Source of the DNA: Prevotellaceae bacterium
Lineage (GTDB): Bacteria; Bacteroidota; Bacteroidia; Bacteroidales; Bacteroidaceae
Direction of reading: 5' to 3'
Assembly (NCBI GenBank): GCA_030531085.1
Contig: JAUNOM010000003.1
Coordinates: forward strand, 82,790 to 146,789
DNA: 64,000 bases
Shown here: piece after piece, positions 51,202-60,168 of the stretch
How the letters are laid out: the number at the start of each line of letters is the position of its first letter
How positions within the stretch are numbered: position 1 is the first letter of the stretch
The notes under the pieces: generated by a model
Told to the model about the DNA's origin: nothing
The model's database searches: none
The model's input: the letters and a program-made list of their open reading frames with translations, nothing else
Translations under genes and position numbers: made by a program

Positions 51202-53211
51202 ATGTCATTCCTATCACGCATACTCCTTCTTAGGACTGGGGTAGGGCTGCTGCTCTGCCTTGTGTCTGTGTGTATTAATGCCCAGTATAAGGTGGACCGC
51301 CTTATATTGAGCGGCAGAGTGGCGTTGCATTATGAGGACTATGTCTTGTCTATACAGTATTTCAATCAGGCAATATCGCAGAAGCCTTATCTCTATGAGC
51401 CGTGGCAACTGAGAGCCATTGCCAAGTTCTATCTTGATGACTGGACTGGGGCGGAGGCTGATGCGACAAAGGCTATAGAGCTTAATCCGTATATAACATC
51501 ACTCTATGACCTGCGTGGCATTTCGCGTATACGGCTCGAGAAATATGATGGAGCGGTGGAGGATTACACCAAGGCCATAGCCATTGAGCCGGATAACCGT
51601 AACTATTGGTATAACCGCGCTGCCTGCATGATGGAGCAGAAGCGCTATGAGGAGGCCCTGTTGCAGCTTGACAGCATAATGGGGCGGTGGGAGAAGTATG
51701 CGCCGTCCTATCTGTTGAAGGCTGAAGTGTATCTTAATATGAAGGATACCGTGGAGGCGGAGAGGTGGATAGCGCAGAGTCTTGATGTGGACCCGTACAA
51801 TGCCAATGCTTGGAGGGTGCGGGCAAGTATTGCTCTGCACAATGAACAGTGGAAAAATGCGGACGATTACTTCTCTAAGGCGCTGCATTTGAAGCCTAAG
51901 GATGCGGGAAGCCTTGTGAACAGGGCGCTTGCACGGTTGAGGTTGAACAACCTGCGCGGTGCGATGAGTGACTATGACGAGGCTTTGGAGGTGGAGCCTA
52001 ACAGTTTCCTTGCGCATTATAACCGCGGACTGCTTAGGCAGCAGGTTGGTGATGACAATAGAGCAATAGAGGATTTCGATTATGTTCTTGCCCTGGAGCC
52101 GGACAATGTCATGGCTCTGTTTAACCGTGCGACTCTGCTTGACCGTACAGGTGACCTCCGTGCGGCTATAAGGGATTACACTAAGGTGATAGACCGCTTC
52201 CCGAATTTCTGGACAGGATTGCGTTATCGTGCGGAATGCTATCGCAAACTCGGGATGTATGCTAATGCGGAGCGTGATGAGTTCCGCGTGTTGAAGGCAC
52301 AGATGGATAAGCATCTTGGCATTCAGCAGCGTTGGTCAAAGAACAAGCTGGCTGCTGTACGAAAGATGAGTGACATAGATCCGGAGAAGTACAGCCAGAT
52401 AGTGGTGGACGATGAGACGGAGAGCAGACAGGAGTATCAGAGTGAATACCGTGGCCGCATACAGAACCGGCAGGTTAAGGAACAGTATCAGCCTTTCCTC
52501 GCAATGACAGTTGGGAGGCGTAGTGCAGGCCTTGTGGTGACTCCCTTCGATGAGTCTGTAGAGGATTTTAGAATGAAGGTGGCGGCATTGCCAAAGAAGT
52601 ATGGGTGTGTGGTGCCTGTGCTTGGTGGAGTAGGTGAGGGCATGGGCGTACCCACTAATGATATGGTGGATAATCTTAATGACGCTATACGTGCGACACG
52701 TGATACCACTGAGGCCGCCACTATGCTGCTTGTAAGGGCTGTGGCATACTCTTCTGCGCAGAATTACCAGGAGGCTCTGAAGGATATCAATGACTACCTG
52801 CAGATGAAGCCTGCTTCTATGGTCGCATTATGGCAGAGGGCCGTGTGCGGAGCTATGGCAGCGGAATATGAAAGGAACTCCAAACCGGAGGATGAGTCCT
52901 TGCGGCGTGCAGGAGTGAAGAGTGATTTCGAGGCACTTGTAGCCAAAGACAGTGACAATGCAAATATATTGTATAGCTATGGAACATTCTGTGCCCGTAT
53001 AGGAGAGTACGACAAGGCCGCTAATCTGTTGTCAAGGGCTTTGACTATCGATGACCGTCTGGCATACGCGTATTATAATCGTGGGCTTGTGTATATGGCA
53101 CAGGGGATGGTTACTAAGGCTATGGCTGATTTTAGCAAGGCTGGTGAACTCGGATTGTATAGTGCTTACAGCCTGATGAAGAACAGGACGCCTGAGCGGC
53201 GTTCGCATTAG
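51202..53211 (+). CDS. Exported tetratricopeptide repeat protein
   Basis: 669 aa. Signal peptide (LLLRTGVGLLLCLVSVCINA), then about eight or more TPR units in the first 330 residues (AEADATKAIELNPYITSLYD, GAVEDYTKAIAIEPDNRNYW, NLRGAMSDYDEALEVEPNSF), a linker with KAAVRKMSDIDPEKY-like sequence, and further TPRs near the C-terminus (EALKDINDYLQMKPASMVAL, KAANLLSRALTIDDRLAYAY). Likely a periplasmic scaffold. It is 19 bp before the DUF3256 gene. Confidence 0.9.
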   Translation: MSFLSRILLLRTGVGLLLCLVSVCINAQYKVDRLILSGRVALHYEDYVLSIQYFNQAISQKPYLYEPWQLRAIAKFYLDDWTGAEADATKAIELNPYITSLYDLRGISRIRLEKYDGAVEDYTKAIAIEPDNRNYWYNRAACMMEQKRYEEALLQLDSIMGRWEKYAPSYLLKAEVYLNMKDTVEAERWIAQSLDVDPYNANAWRVRASIALHNEQWKNADDYFSKALHLKPKDAGSLVNRALARLRLNNLRGAMSDYDEALEVEPNSFLAHYNRGLLRQQVGDDNRAIEDFDYVLALEPDNVMALFNRATLLDRTGDLRAAIRDYTKVIDRFPNFWTGLRYRAECYRKLGMYANAERDEFRVLKAQMDKHLGIQQRWSKNKLAAVRKMSDIDPEKYSQIVVDDETESRQEYQSEYRGRIQNRQVKEQYQPFLAMTVGRRSAGLVVTPFDESVEDFRMKVAALPKKYGCVVPVLGGVGEGMGVPTNDMVDNLNDAIRATRDTTEAATMLLVRAVAYSSAQNYQEALKDINDYLQMKPASMVALWQRAVCGAMAAEYERNSKPEDESLRRAGVKSDFEALVAKDSDNANILYSYGTFCARIGEYDKAANLLSRALTIDDRLAYAYYNRGLVYMAQGMVTKAMADFSKAGELGLYSAYSLMKNRTPERRSH

Positions 53212-53230
53212 CATAATAAAAAGTAATAAT

Positions 53231-53851
53231 ATGCGCAAGAAGATACTTACTTTTGTAATGTCCGCCTTCATGGCGGCGGCTCATGCACAAAGTGTGAGCG
53301 ATATGTTTGTTACCATGCCGGATAGTATGTTTCCCTATCTTGCTAAGGAACAGCGTGGGGAACTGGTCAATCTGAAGAAGGTTGATCCGTCTGTTCCTGC
53401 TGAATTACGCTCTATATTTGATGGAACGGTGGCTCTGACTTCGTCGGATGATGACCTTATGACGCTGATGGTGGACTCTGCTGTCGTAATGGAACTCGCC
53501 CGGCTTGGCTCTGTTACGGGTGACAGTGTATATTGTCTGTTACGTACTGTGCGCACACCAGAGTGGGATACATCTGCCTCTATATATAATAAGGAGTGGA
53601 TAAAGGTTGAGGACATTAGCTTTGATGATGTGGAGCTGGTGCACCGGCCTGATACTATGACGGAGAATAAGTTTCAGGAATTGCAGAATCTCATAGAGTT
53701 CCGTATGGTTGAGGCGCATTTTGAGGGTAAGGATGTTGTGGCATTGAGACAGTCTCTGCCTTTGACAACAAAGGAAGAAAGAAAGAGACTTAATGACATT
53801 CTAATGCAAAGAAAGTTGAAATGGGACGGGAAAAGGTTTAATATATACTAA
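53231..53851 (+). CDS. DUF3256 family exported protein
   Basis: 206 aa. A signal peptide (MRKKILTFVMSAFMAAAHAQ) precedes the DUF3256 start SVSDMFVTMPDSMFPYLAKE. Bacteroidota-specific family of unknown function, beta-rich. It is downstream of the TPR gene on the same strand. Confidence 0.87.
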   Translation: MRKKILTFVMSAFMAAAHAQSVSDMFVTMPDSMFPYLAKEQRGELVNLKKVDPSVPAELRSIFDGTVALTSSDDDLMTLMVDSAVVMELARLGSVTGDSVYCLLRTVRTPEWDTSASIYNKEWIKVEDISFDDVELVHRPDTMTENKFQELQNLIEFRMVEAHFEGKDVVALRQSLPLTTKEERKRLNDILMQRKLKWDGKRFNIY

Positions 53852-53876
53852 AATATAGATAAAAAGATAGTAAAAA

Positions 53877-53908
53877 TTTGCAGTTTACAAATATAATACG
53901 TAAATTTG
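53877..53908 (+). promoter_or_regulatory. Promoter of the second small RNA candidate
   Basis: TTTG at 53877-53880, 20 bp, TAAATTTG at 53901-53908. Exact pattern, with a terminator only ~45 bp downstream and no ORF between. Confidence 0.75.
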
Positions 53909-53913
53909 CATCA

Positions 53914-53983
53914 TGTTTTTCATGGTATTAGATTATTAAGGTTAATAAGGATTGGTTGTCGTGAGACAATCAATTTCTTTTTT
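53914..53983 (+). ncRNA. Candidate small RNA of about 70 nt
   Basis: Bounded by a consensus promoter and an intrinsic terminator: ATTGGTTGTC (53951-53960) pairs with GACAATCAAT (53965-53974, one G-U), GTGA tetraloop, followed by TTCTTTTTT. The 5' part (CATGTTTTTCATGGTATTAG) contains a short ATG-TTTTT-CAT fold. It lies in the convergent gap between the DUF3256 and PBP4-like genes; the hairpin could also terminate the DUF3256 transcript. It has no coding capacity worth calling. Confidence 0.6.
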
Positions 53984-53986
53984 ATA

Positions 53987-55285
53987 TCATCTTGCTGCCT
54001 TTTTATATTCTTGCCTTGCTTGGCGGTTTGATGTGTTATCATTAGGCAAGAAGGCTTTCTCACAGATTTTATCCTGCCACCATCGCCCGTCCATCACAGG
54101 GCATTCGTTGTTCATTATGGCAAAGGCTATGAGGTGTCCGTCTGCTCCTGTGAAGTATCCTGCCAGAGTGCTGATGCCACCCTCACGTGTAAGGGTGCCT
54201 GTCTTGGCCTTTATTCTTCCTTGCAGGTAAGGTTTTGTCATGCGGTCATGCAGTGTTCCGTCCGTGCCGGATGATGGCAGACACTGCATCATCTCGCTGT
54301 ATATGCTCTTATGTTTATGAGCATACTTCAGCAGTTCTATAAGTAACAGTGGTGTCATGCGGTTATCGGGGCACAGTCCGCATCCATCGTCAATGTGGCT
54401 GACCTTGTCCGGGTTCATCTTCAGCTCTTCCCTGATGAAGCGTCTTAATGCCATTACTCCATTATGCCTGAAGTTGCCGCCTGTGTCGGCGGTGTAGCCT
54501 AACAGGTATAGCAATGTCTCAGCGTTTATGTTTGATGAGTTCTTTAGCGCTTTCTCTACCGCATAGTGCAGAGGAGTTGAGATCTCTGCAATCTTTATGG
54601 CCCTTCTCGGTACAAGTCTTCCAAAGCGTATGCTGTCAATGTTTACGTTAATATGCGCTGCCGACATCAGACCGTACAGAGTCTCTATGCGCATCTTCCT
54701 GTATCCATGGTATATCAGTCCCATGCGGCTTGTTTTCAGATCTCCGGCAATCCAGTGTTGCTCATGGTTCATGGGTTCTATGAATGCCATGTCAAGAAGG
54801 ACTCTTCCTTTGACAGCCTTGATATTGCGTTGCTTTAACGCGCCAAGTAAAATGGAAAGACTGTCACGGTTGAAGGCAGGATCAAATTGTGTCTTCAGTA
54901 TTACGTCTCCCCTTAAAGTGTCGTTGATAATGTTTCCATCAAGATAAAGACGTGTCCGGTACCTATAACCTGTCCCCACAGTCCGCATTGCAGCTATGCA
55001 CGAGAGCAGTTTCAAGCAAGAGGCAGGCCGCATGGGCACGTTGGCGTTATATTCGTATACCGGTTGCCCGGCAGTGATATCATATAGCATTATGCCAAGT
55101 GAGCCTACAGACTTCTGTGCAGCGATAAAGGAGTCTGTACGCAGGCGGAGAGCATTGTCAATTGGTATAGGCTGTTCCGTCTTTGCATTGTTTACAGAAA
55201 CATCATCGTCTCCACTCCAGCACGTGCGCAGAGCAGAGACGATGAATATAGATGTGATAATAATTGCAGGTATTATCTTTCTCAC
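53987..55285 (-). CDS. dacB: D-alanyl-D-alanine carboxypeptidase/endopeptidase, PBP4-like
   Basis: 432 aa. Signal segment MRKIIPAIIITSIFIVSALR. Three penicillin-binding motifs are visible: SCLK in MRPASCLKLLSCIAAMR (SxxK), SSNINAETLLYLLG (SxN) and KAKTGTLTREGG (KTG). It trims or cuts peptidoglycan peptides in the periplasm. The rubrerythrin gene lies 29 bp upstream on the same strand, so readthrough is possible. Confidence 0.92.
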   Translation of the reverse strand: MRKIIPAIIITSIFIVSALRTCWSGDDDVSVNNAKTEQPIPIDNALRLRTDSFIAAQKSVGSLGIMLYDITAGQPVYEYNANVPMRPASCLKLLSCIAAMRTVGTGYRYRTRLYLDGNIINDTLRGDVILKTQFDPAFNRDSLSILLGALKQRNIKAVKGRVLLDMAFIEPMNHEQHWIAGDLKTSRMGLIYHGYRKMRIETLYGLMSAAHINVNIDSIRFGRLVPRRAIKIAEISTPLHYAVEKALKNSSNINAETLLYLLGYTADTGGNFRHNGVMALRRFIREELKMNPDKVSHIDDGCGLCPDNRMTPLLLIELLKYAHKHKSIYSEMMQCLPSSGTDGTLHDRMTKPYLQGRIKAKTGTLTREGGISTLAGYFTGADGHLIAFAIMNNECPVMDGRWWQDKICEKAFLPNDNTSNRQARQEYKKAAR

Positions 55286-55314
55286 GGATCTCTTTATTCC
55301 CTTGTCAGGACAAT

Positions 55315-55872
55315 TTACTTGAAGTAACGGTTGTAGAGACCCTCGAAGCCTTTACCATGACGTGCCTCGTCCTTGGCCATTTCATGTACAGTGTCATGGA
55401 TGGCATCCCAGTTCTTGGCCTTAGCGTTAGTGGCGATACGGTATTTGTCCTCACAAGCTCCGGCCTCTGCCTGCATACGCTTCTCAAGGTTGGTCTTTGT
55501 GTCCCATACACAGTCACCGAGCAGCTCAGCAAACTTAGATGCGTGCTCTGCCTCTTCCCACGCATAGCGCTTGAAAGCCTCTGCTATCTCTGGGTAACCC
55601 TCACGGTCTGCCTGGCGGCTCATGGCGAGATACATTCCCACCTCGCTGCACTCACCGTTGAAATGTGCGTTGAGGTCCTTGATCATCTCCTCGTCAACGC
55701 CATACTCCTTGGCGATACCTATAACGTGCTCCTGTGAGAACACAAGGCCGTTAGGATTCTCTTCGAGCTCCTTGAACTTTGAGCTTGGAGCTTTACACTG
55801 TGGACACTGCTCTGGAGGTGTAGGACCTTCGTGAATGAAACCGCATACAGTACAGATGAATTTCTTGTTCAT
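55315..55872 (-). CDS. Rubrerythrin with N-terminal rubredoxin (reverse rubrerythrin)
   Basis: 185 aa. An N-terminal rubredoxin-like centre ([20 protein letters not shown]) precedes the ferritin-like diiron domain ([52 protein letters not shown]). It reduces hydrogen peroxide using NADH-derived electrons, a key defence in anaerobes. Rubredoxin-first order marks the reverse type. Promoter -7 box TAACTTTG at 55946-55953 on the minus strand. Confidence 0.94.
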   Translation of the reverse strand: MNKKFICTVCGFIHEGPTPPEQCPQCKAPSSKFKELEENPNGLVFSQEHVIGIAKEYGVDEEMIKDLNAHFNGECSEVGMYLAMSRQADREGYPEIAEAFKRYAWEEAEHASKFAELLGDCVWDTKTNLEKRMQAEAGACEDKYRIATNAKAKNWDAIHDTVHEMAKDEARHGKGFEGLYNRYFK

Positions 55873-55945
55873 GATGTTTTTGTTTTGGATTTAAAGTTTA
55901 TGTTCTAATAATAAAATATGGACGGCTTAATGTCGTTTCATGATG

Positions 55946-55976
55946 CAAAGTTAATAAAAAAAAATTACTCTGCAAG
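55946..55976 (-). promoter_or_regulatory. Promoter of the rubrerythrin gene
   Basis: Minus strand: CTTG (complement of 55973-55976), 19 bp, TAACTTTG (complement of 55946-55953). Confidence 0.6.
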
Positions 55977-56065
55977 CATTGTGAGTAATATTTTGCTAAA
56001 ATTAGTATTAAAGTTTAAGATAATATAAATAATGAGTGAATATAGTCCACGTGTCTGTAAACGAA

Positions 56066-56095
56066 AAGGAGTAGGCTGATTTCAGTCTACTCCTT
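56066..56095 (-). terminator. Terminator of the tRNA-Asp transcript
   Basis: A 14-bp stem with one G-U (AAGGAGTAGGCTGA at 56066-56079 with 56082-56095), very short loop, T-rich on the minus-strand exit side (CCTTTTCGTTT). Confidence 0.75.
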
Positions 56096-56117
56096 CTGCT
56101 TTCATTGTGATGTTCAG

Positions 56118-56191
56118 CGGTGCGTACGGGACTCGGACCCGTGACCTCCAGCGTGACAGGCTGGCATTCTAACCAACTGAACTAACGCACC
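56118..56191 (-). tRNA. tRNA-Asp (GTC), copy 1
   Basis: Read on the minus strand. Acceptor GGTGCGT/ACGCACC with discriminator G73; D arm TTCAGTTGGTTAGAA; anticodon stem-loop CCAGC-CTGTCAC-GCTGG, anticodon GUC; T stem ACGGG/CCCGT. The T loop reads TCCGAGT, so position 55 is C instead of the near-universal U. CCA is not encoded. It is identical to copy 2, 96 bp away. Confidence 0.95.
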
Positions 56192-56213
56192 TCGCATTAT
56201 TGAGAAATGTTGG

Positions 56214-56287
56214 CGGTGCGTACGGGACTCGGACCCGTGACCTCCAGCGTGACAGGCTGGCATTCTAACCAACTGAACTAACGCACC
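56214..56287 (-). tRNA. tRNA-Asp (GTC), copy 2 (promoter-proximal)
   Basis: Same 74-nt sequence as the other copy, including the TCCGAGT T loop. It is the first of the pair transcribed from the promoter at 56317-56348; the spacer to copy 1 is 22 nt. The open reading frame across both copies is a by-product of the tRNA sequence. Confidence 0.95.
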
Positions 56288-56316
56288 TCGTTGAGTGTTA
56301 TTTCTCAATTGCGGTG

Positions 56317-56348
56317 CAAAGGTAGGCTTTTTTTTTTATACTACCAAA
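56317..56348 (-). promoter_or_regulatory. Promoter of the tRNA-Asp pair
   Basis: Minus strand: TTTG (complement of 56345-56348), 20 bp, TACCTTTG (complement of 56317-56324). It lies just after the PIN-domain gene, with no clear terminator between. Confidence 0.82.
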
Positions 56349-56384
56349 TGTTTTGCAAACTTTTTTATGAAAACAACGTGCATT

Positions 56385-57971
56385 TTATGCGTTTTCTGTG
56401 TTTTCCGTTGTTTGCGCTGTTGTTTCAGTGTTGGTCTTACGTGCTCTTGAACTCTTACGCCTTGTGCGCGGCTTGTTCTTGTTCTCGTCCTTCTTCTCCA
56501 CTTTCACGCTGTCCTCAGACGCAGGCTTCTCTTGCTGTTGTGGTTGGGATTCCGTTGCAGTCTGTCCCTCCTGCCTGTTCTTCTGCTGTGCAGGCTGGTT
56601 GGATGTTGCAGGTTCCGCTTTCTGTTGAGGCTGCTGTTTCGGCTTCTGTTGTTTCTGCTGTTGCTTCTGTTGGGGCTGCTGCTGTTTCTGTTTCTGCTTC
56701 TCCTGTTCAGTAAACAGGTTGTCCCCTCTGTGCCTGTCGCCGGGTCTGAAGGCGTCATCCCATAGCGTCAGCCTCTCCGGTCTGTTGCGGTGCATGGCTT
56801 TTTCTATTCCTGTCATCCATCCGGAGCCTGCCGCCATCTGTATGTAATGGTACTGCCGTGTGTAGAAGTCAAGCAGCTTCAGGTCGTCAAAGGTGAACAC
56901 CATAGGTCTGAGTGGGGCGTATTGGTCGTCCCACACATTATCGTCGATGTTGTTATGCTGTTGCAAATCATCGCAGATACCCATTGCGCGGATTGCTACT
57001 GACGCGTCATTCGTCAACAGCAGCACCTTCTTGCCACTGGCGAACAGTTCCACTACCTTTCTTATTATAGCGGGGTCCGCGAACGACGCATGGTGCGACT
57101 CCGCGCCAATACCGTCAATGCGAAGCCTGTTCTCACGCTGCTGTGTCAGTATCAGGCGCTTTGCCAGACGTGCGGCAGTGTTAAGGCATACCATATTGTC
57201 TGTAAAATCCGCCTCCCTTGGATTGGCCGGGTCCTGCATTGTGGCAAAGCGGTCTATCTCCTCGTACGTCTCTCCCATCATTATGAAGCGTCCCCTGCGG
57301 TGGTATGTCAGCCTGGATATGAACTCCAGCTGCCTTTCAAACTGCAGTCTTGCGTTGTATCTGGGGTCAGAATGACTTGAAGTGTGTCCCACAAGCAGCT
57401 CAAGCCATATATTGGTGTCGCTCACCACCACGTCATAGTCCAGTACCCTTGCCAGAGTTTCTTCCAGGAAATGGAGCCGTTTCTCTATCTCCTCCATTGT
57501 CAGTTGCTGTATCTGCTGGTCTGTGAGCACAATGCTGCGCATGGGGGCCTGCGTAAGCTCCACAATGTCATTTATCATTATTGATGGCAGTGATGGCACT
57601 TTCAGCTCGCGTTTCTCCTGTCGCGCTTTCTCCTCCCTGCCCTCGGCCATGTCCTTGCCCGTGTCTTCAGTGGTGGCCTCGGTCCTGTCGGTCGCGTCAC
57701 TGGTCTCCGTTACTGTCGGTACAGTTTCCGTTTCCAGCTCCTGCTTCTCCGTTACAGTGTCTGTCGTTACCGGCATTTCTTCCTTCGGAGTCTCCTCCTG
57801 TGGTGTCTGTTTCTTTGCCGTTCTTGTTTTCCTTGCAGTCTTTACCGTCGTGTTCTTTGTCCCTGCTGTCTTCTTCTGTGCAGGTCTCCTTGGCTTTCTG
57901 ACTGTCTGTGACTCTTGTTGCGGAGTCCCTGCCTGTTGCATTGTCTCCGCTGTTGTTTCGTTGTTGTTCAT
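56385..57971 (-). CDS. PIN-like domain protein with long disordered tails
   Basis: 528 aa. Residues 1-125 are low-complexity (T, K, E, A-rich, with KPRRP and KTARKTRTAKK), residues 420-528 are Q/K-rich and end in a basic RRKSSRARK. The folded middle (about 135-415) has PIN-type nuclease residues: VVVSDTNIWLELLVG (Asp185), MMGETYEEIDR (Glu234/237) and VLLLTNDASVAIRA (Asp322). It should bind and perhaps cut RNA. It follows the alcohol dehydrogenase by 17 bp on the same strand, last gene of the four-gene operon starting at 60980. The PIN call rests on motifs only. Confidence 0.75.
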   Translation of the reverse strand: MNNNETTAETMQQAGTPQQESQTVRKPRRPAQKKTAGTKNTTVKTARKTRTAKKQTPQEETPKEEMPVTTDTVTEKQELETETVPTVTETSDATDRTEATTEDTGKDMAEGREEKARQEKRELKVPSLPSIMINDIVELTQAPMRSIVLTDQQIQQLTMEEIEKRLHFLEETLARVLDYDVVVSDTNIWLELLVGHTSSHSDPRYNARLQFERQLEFISRLTYHRRGRFIMMGETYEEIDRFATMQDPANPREADFTDNMVCLNTAARLAKRLILTQQRENRLRIDGIGAESHHASFADPAIIRKVVELFASGKKVLLLTNDASVAIRAMGICDDLQQHNNIDDNVWDDQYAPLRPMVFTFDDLKLLDFYTRQYHYIQMAAGSGWMTGIEKAMHRNRPERLTLWDDAFRPGDRHRGDNLFTEQEKQKQKQQQPQQKQQQKQQKPKQQPQQKAEPATSNQPAQQKNRQEGQTATESQPQQQEKPASEDSVKVEKKDENKNKPRTRRKSSRARKTNTETTAQTTENTENA

Positions 57972-57988
57972 TTAAGGATTGTTGTTGT

Positions 57989-59167
57989 TTACATTCCAAG
58001 TCTGTACACCTCCTCGCTTACAGCGGGTGTGATAGGATAGAATGTTCCGAACTGCTCGCCCTTGTTCTGGTGCAGGCGCTTTACGAGTTCGGGAATGTTT
58101 GGGTTGTCTATACCCAGACCACTGAATGTGACAGGCAGCTTGAGGTCATCGTGCAGGAAACTCTTCAGGCGTCTCACGCCTTCCATGGCAGTCTCCTCAA
58201 TGTTTCCGTTCTCATTGCGCACTCCCATTACGCGTTCAGCAAACTGCGCAATGCGTTTAGGGTTGTGTTTGGCCATAAACGTCATGTAGGCAGGAGTGAT
58301 TACAGCCAGTCCGGCTCCGTGAGTAACGTCATACATGGCGCTTACCTCATGCTCCAGCTGATGTCCGCTCCAGTCCTCCACGCATCCTACGCCGCACGTG
58401 CCATTGTGTGCCACCATACCGCTCCACATTATGTTGGCCCTTGCATTGTAGTCGTTCGGGTTTTCCATGACCTTCCGTCCCTCATTGATGATAGCCATCA
58501 GTACGCCCTCGCACATACGGTCGCCAATCTCCGTCCCTTCCGTGTTGGTGAAGTAGCGTTCCAGTATGTGTACCATCATGTCGCATATTCCCGATGCTGT
58601 CTGCCATGCCGGCAGTGTCATAGTCAGCTCCGGGTTCATGATGGCGAATTTGGGTCTGAGTGTCATGGGCTGCTTTATGCCCAGCTTCTGCTGTGTGGAC
58701 TCTTTCGTTATGACAGCATTGCCGGAGCCTTCCGATCCCGCTGCGGGAATAGTCAGTACCACTCCCACAGGCAGCGCTTCCTGCACCTGCGCCTTGCCTG
58801 CGAAGAAGTCCCAGAAGTCCCCTTCATACTTCACTCCGCACGCTATGGCCTTTGCGGTGTCTATCACTGAGCCTCCGCCCACGGCTATTATGAAGTCCAC
58901 ACCCTCCTTCCTTACAAGGTCTATGCCCTCATATACCTTTCCGTCCGTAGGGTTTGGACGCACTCCGCCCATCTTGACTGTCTCCACTCCCGCAGCCTTC
59001 AGTGCTGCGGTGACGCGTGCCAGCAGTCCGCTCTTTACGGCACTGCCGCCGCCGTAGATTACGAGTGCCCTGCCTGCTCCATAATGTAGCGCCAGCTGTC
59101 CGGCCTTCTCTTCAGTGTTCTTTCCGAATATAAACTCTGTTGGTGAATAAAAAGTAAAATCAATCAT
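57989..59167 (-). CDS. Iron-containing alcohol dehydrogenase (YqhD/BdhA-like)
   Basis: 392 aa. NADPH-dependent reduction of aldehydes to alcohols. FIFGKNTEEKAGQLA, VYGGGS-like IYGGGSAVKSG and IIAVGGGSVIDTAKAIACG form the nucleotide site; SGICDMMVHILERYF and GHQLEHEVSAMYDVTHGAG hold the iron-binding Asp and His residues. Complete. Its start overlaps the DUF4435 stop by 4 bp (ATGA), so it is coupled to that gene, which is a surprising partner for a metabolic enzyme. Confidence 0.93.
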   Translation of the reverse strand: MIDFTFYSPTEFIFGKNTEEKAGQLALHYGAGRALVIYGGGSAVKSGLLARVTAALKAAGVETVKMGGVRPNPTDGKVYEGIDLVRKEGVDFIIAVGGGSVIDTAKAIACGVKYEGDFWDFFAGKAQVQEALPVGVVLTIPAAGSEGSGNAVITKESTQQKLGIKQPMTLRPKFAIMNPELTMTLPAWQTASGICDMMVHILERYFTNTEGTEIGDRMCEGVLMAIINEGRKVMENPNDYNARANIMWSGMVAHNGTCGVGCVEDWSGHQLEHEVSAMYDVTHGAGLAVITPAYMTFMAKHNPKRIAQFAERVMGVRNENGNIEETAMEGVRRLKSFLHDDLKLPVTFSGLGIDNPNIPELVKRLHQNKGEQFGTFYPITPAVSEEVYRLGM

Positions 59168-60168
59168 TGTTGTTCCTTCTCTTGTCTGTTAATGATTCTC
59201 TCCACATCCTTCAGTATTCTCTGGTAGAATGGTGAGCTTGTGTATCCCATGTTCTTCTTGAGCATGGCCGTAATGTCACTTTGTGACTTGGTGTAAGCCG
59301 ACAACTCGTTCTGCAACTGCATCACGTGCATGGCCTTTCCCCTTATCTCCCTTTCCCTCTCACGCCTTAGTTCGTCACATACCGTCTGCACTGTCGGTGC
59401 CACCACGTTCTCAAACAGGTGGTGCCCCTGTACAAACAGGTACGTGTTCTCCGGCATTACGCCGAAACGCACCAGTTCATCCTTCGTCTTCAGATATTCC
59501 GCCTTGCGTCCGGGATAAGCCTTTATCAGCTCGCTTATCCTCACCCGCACCTTGTGTCTGACCTTCTCGATGCTTGACATCATGTCTGGCAGGCGCGAGT
59601 GCCTTATGGTTACGACCTTGTTGAAGTCGGTAATGCTGAACCGCGTGTACTCCCTCTTCCTGTAGAGCATGATGCTCCATATAAATAAAGGATATATAGC
59701 CTTGCTGTATTCTTGCAGAAAGGTCTCGAAGTCGAATATGGAATGGTCGTTGAGTGTAGCCATCACACACACGTTGTGCAGTGACTGGGCATAGCATTGA
59801 TAGTTCTCTATGGCATAAACGTATGTGTGCACCACATACGGGTTGCCCAGCATGAAGTCGGACTGGAATGTCCTTCCGTTTATCAGATAGTCATAGTCCG
59901 CGTCCACACAGGCCATCATGCTGTTGCCCGCCCCGTTCTTCATCAGTGACATCAGTGCCTGCTTCTTCCCCTTGTTCAGTGAGTTTCTGCTTGGCAGCAT
60001 CACTTCAAAATACCGGGTGTCGTCCTCGAAGCGGCTCAGCACCATCCTCCAGAAGAACACATCGTCATAGCTCTCCACGTATGCCACTATCCTTCTCCGC
60101 GCCTTCTTGCCCTTCAGCTTGTTGGCGGCGTTGATATAGTCGCTTGATATGTAGTTCTTCAGTGCCAT
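59164..60168 (-). CDS. DUF4435 protein with TOPRIM-like nuclease motif
   Basis: 334 aa. After a basic start (KLKGKKARRRIVAYVESYDD) the acidic residues of a TOPRIM-like fold appear: Glu32 in YVESYDDVFFW and Asp89/Asp91 in MMACVDADYDYL. The C-terminal half is helical and basic (RRERERE, LQNELSAYTKSQSDI). DUF4435 is the family of AriB, the nuclease of the PARIS anti-phage system, and relates to OLD nucleases. It overlaps the ATPase stop by 1 nt and the dehydrogenase start by 4 bp. Confidence 0.85.
   Translation of the reverse strand: MALKNYISSDYINAANKLKGKKARRRIVAYVESYDDVFFWRMVLSRFEDDTRYFEVMLPSRNSLNKGKKQALMSLMKNGAGNSMMACVDADYDYLINGRTFQSDFMLGNPYVVHTYVYAIENYQCYAQSLHNVCVMATLNDHSIFDFETFLQEYSKAIYPLFIWSIMLYRKREYTRFSITDFNKVVTIRHSRLPDMMSSIEKVRHKVRVRISELIKAYPGRKAEYLKTKDELVRFGVMPENTYLFVQGHHLFENVVAPTVQTVCDELRREREREIRGKAMHVMQLQNELSAYTKSQSDITAMLKKNMGYTSSPFYQRILKDVERIINRQEKEQQ

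Noticed and set aside
56114-56308. 64-aa ORF with internal duplication
   Set aside because: It is the two tRNA-Asp genes read as protein.
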